DNA from: Cloacibacterium sp047601505
GTDB lineage: Bacteria; Bacteroidota; Bacteroidia; Flavobacteriales; Weeksellaceae
Assembly (NCBI RefSeq): GCF_047601505.1
Contig: NZ_JASGJD010000001.1
Span: forward strand, 992,001-1,056,000
DNA: 64,000 bases
Reading direction: 5' to 3'
Part shown: piece after piece, positions 63,729 through 64,000 of the stretch
Layout: each line of letters starts with the position of its first letter
Position numbering within the stretch: the first letter of the stretch is position 1
The notes under the pieces: generated by a model
The model's input: only the letters and a program-made list of their open reading frames with translations
What the model was told of the DNA's origin: nothing
Database searches by the model: none
Program-made: the position numbers and the translations under genes

Positions 63729-64000
63729 ATGAACAAAAAAGATTGCTATTTTTTAGGAAAAATTACTAGAAAACACGGTTTAAAAGGAAATGTAATTCTG
63801 AAATTAGATACAGACCAACCAGAATTGTACAATAAATTAGAAGGGATTTTTGTAGAAGTAAATGGGCTTTTAGTGCCTTTTTTTATTGAAAAACAACAAT
63901 GGGGAAATGATAATTCTAAAATAATTACCTTCAAAAATTCTTCCGAACAACTTGTAGAGCAATCTATTGGTAAAAATGTGTTTTTACCACTTTCTACATT
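63729..64000 (+). CDS. rimM: Ribosome maturation factor RimM, 5' part (cut by window end)
   Basis: Assists assembly of the 30S subunit and binds S19. The first 90 residues are visible: MNKKDCYFLGKITRKHGLKG is the conserved start (GKITRKHGLKGNV), followed by LDTDQPELYNKLEGIFVEVNG. The usual length is about 170 residues, so the PRC-barrel second domain lies beyond the window. The gene follows rpsP as in many bacteria, where rimM and trmD make an operon with S16. Confidence 0.93.
   Translation, partial: MNKKDCYFLGKITRKHGLKGNVILKLDTDQPELYNKLEGIFVEVNGLLVPFFIEKQQWGNDNSKIITFKNSSEQLVEQSIGKNVFLPLST

Noticed and set aside
1..64000. CRISPR array
   Set aside because: The word tracts are short, degenerate and without regular unique spacers, and no cas gene was seen.
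1..64000. tRNA or rRNA genes
   Set aside because: I found no cloverleaf or rRNA-like stretch on reading the gaps; a covariance search would be needed to be certain.

Overview
This AT-rich 64 kb window is chromosomal DNA from a member of the Bacteroidota, class Flavobacteriia, most likely the Weeksellaceae (Chryseobacterium / Cloacibacterium / Kaistella side). The evidence is the gene content: a PorP/SprF protein of the type IX secretion system, DUF6427 beside a DUF6341-like gene, DUF3822 beside rsmD, an OstA-like protein, a head-GIN lipoprotein, and S16 with a long Ala/Glu tail. Many genes are also preceded by the Bacteroidota -7 element TAnnTTTG instead of a classical -10 box. The genus is my inference. 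I see no rRNA, tRNA, CRISPR array, prophage or complete insertion sequence.

Layout. 1-2.2 kb: histidine degradation genes hutI (cut by the window edge) and hutG, separated by a GIY-YIG gene between inverted repeats. 2.2-3.5 kb: a palindromic element, then an aldehyde dehydrogenase start joined to the end of a LytTR response regulator (a deletion or assembly chimera). 3.5-16.8 kb: mostly minus-strand housekeeping genes (a LigB-family dioxygenase, YceI, ComF, an M3 peptidase, a LemA/TPM operon, TRIC channel, coaD, ddl), with folA and a GIN-domain lipoprotein on the plus strand. 17-29.8 kb: PASTA protein, RluA, PorP/SprF, hemW, murI, rsmD, DUF3822, Smr protein, phosphoesterase, truA, an ABC exporter and trigger factor. 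Two copies of a four-helix-bundle (S23/IVP-type) gene with direction-matched repeat flanks have entered this stretch.

29.9-36 kb is the least explained region. A TPR histidine kinase and LuxR-type regulator are followed by a small membrane protein, a small barrel-like exported protein and three exported proteins with YD-repeat-like motifs. The same inverted repeat (ATACG-N8-CGTAT) lies before the kinase and before the effector block, which suggests one regulon. 36-48 kb: DUF3109, DUF6427, a universal stress protein, a FAH-family hydrolase, a DnaQ-type exonuclease, pssA, an LTA-synthase-like sulfatase, an ECF sigma factor with a membrane partner, the pyruvate dehydrogenase E1 beta subunit, and kup. 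48-64 kb: Fur-family regulator, OstA, a frameshifted DUF2059 gene, aminotransferases, AlgH, pdxH, HU, panD, FKBP, a second M3 peptidase, rpsP and the start of rimM.

A theme across the window is intergenic DNA seeded with degenerate 7-10 bp word repeats and small palindromes. Several have reached coding sequence: they supply the DUF3822 C-terminus, sit at the hemW start, supply the phosphoesterase C-terminus, and form a loop inside the second M3 peptidase.
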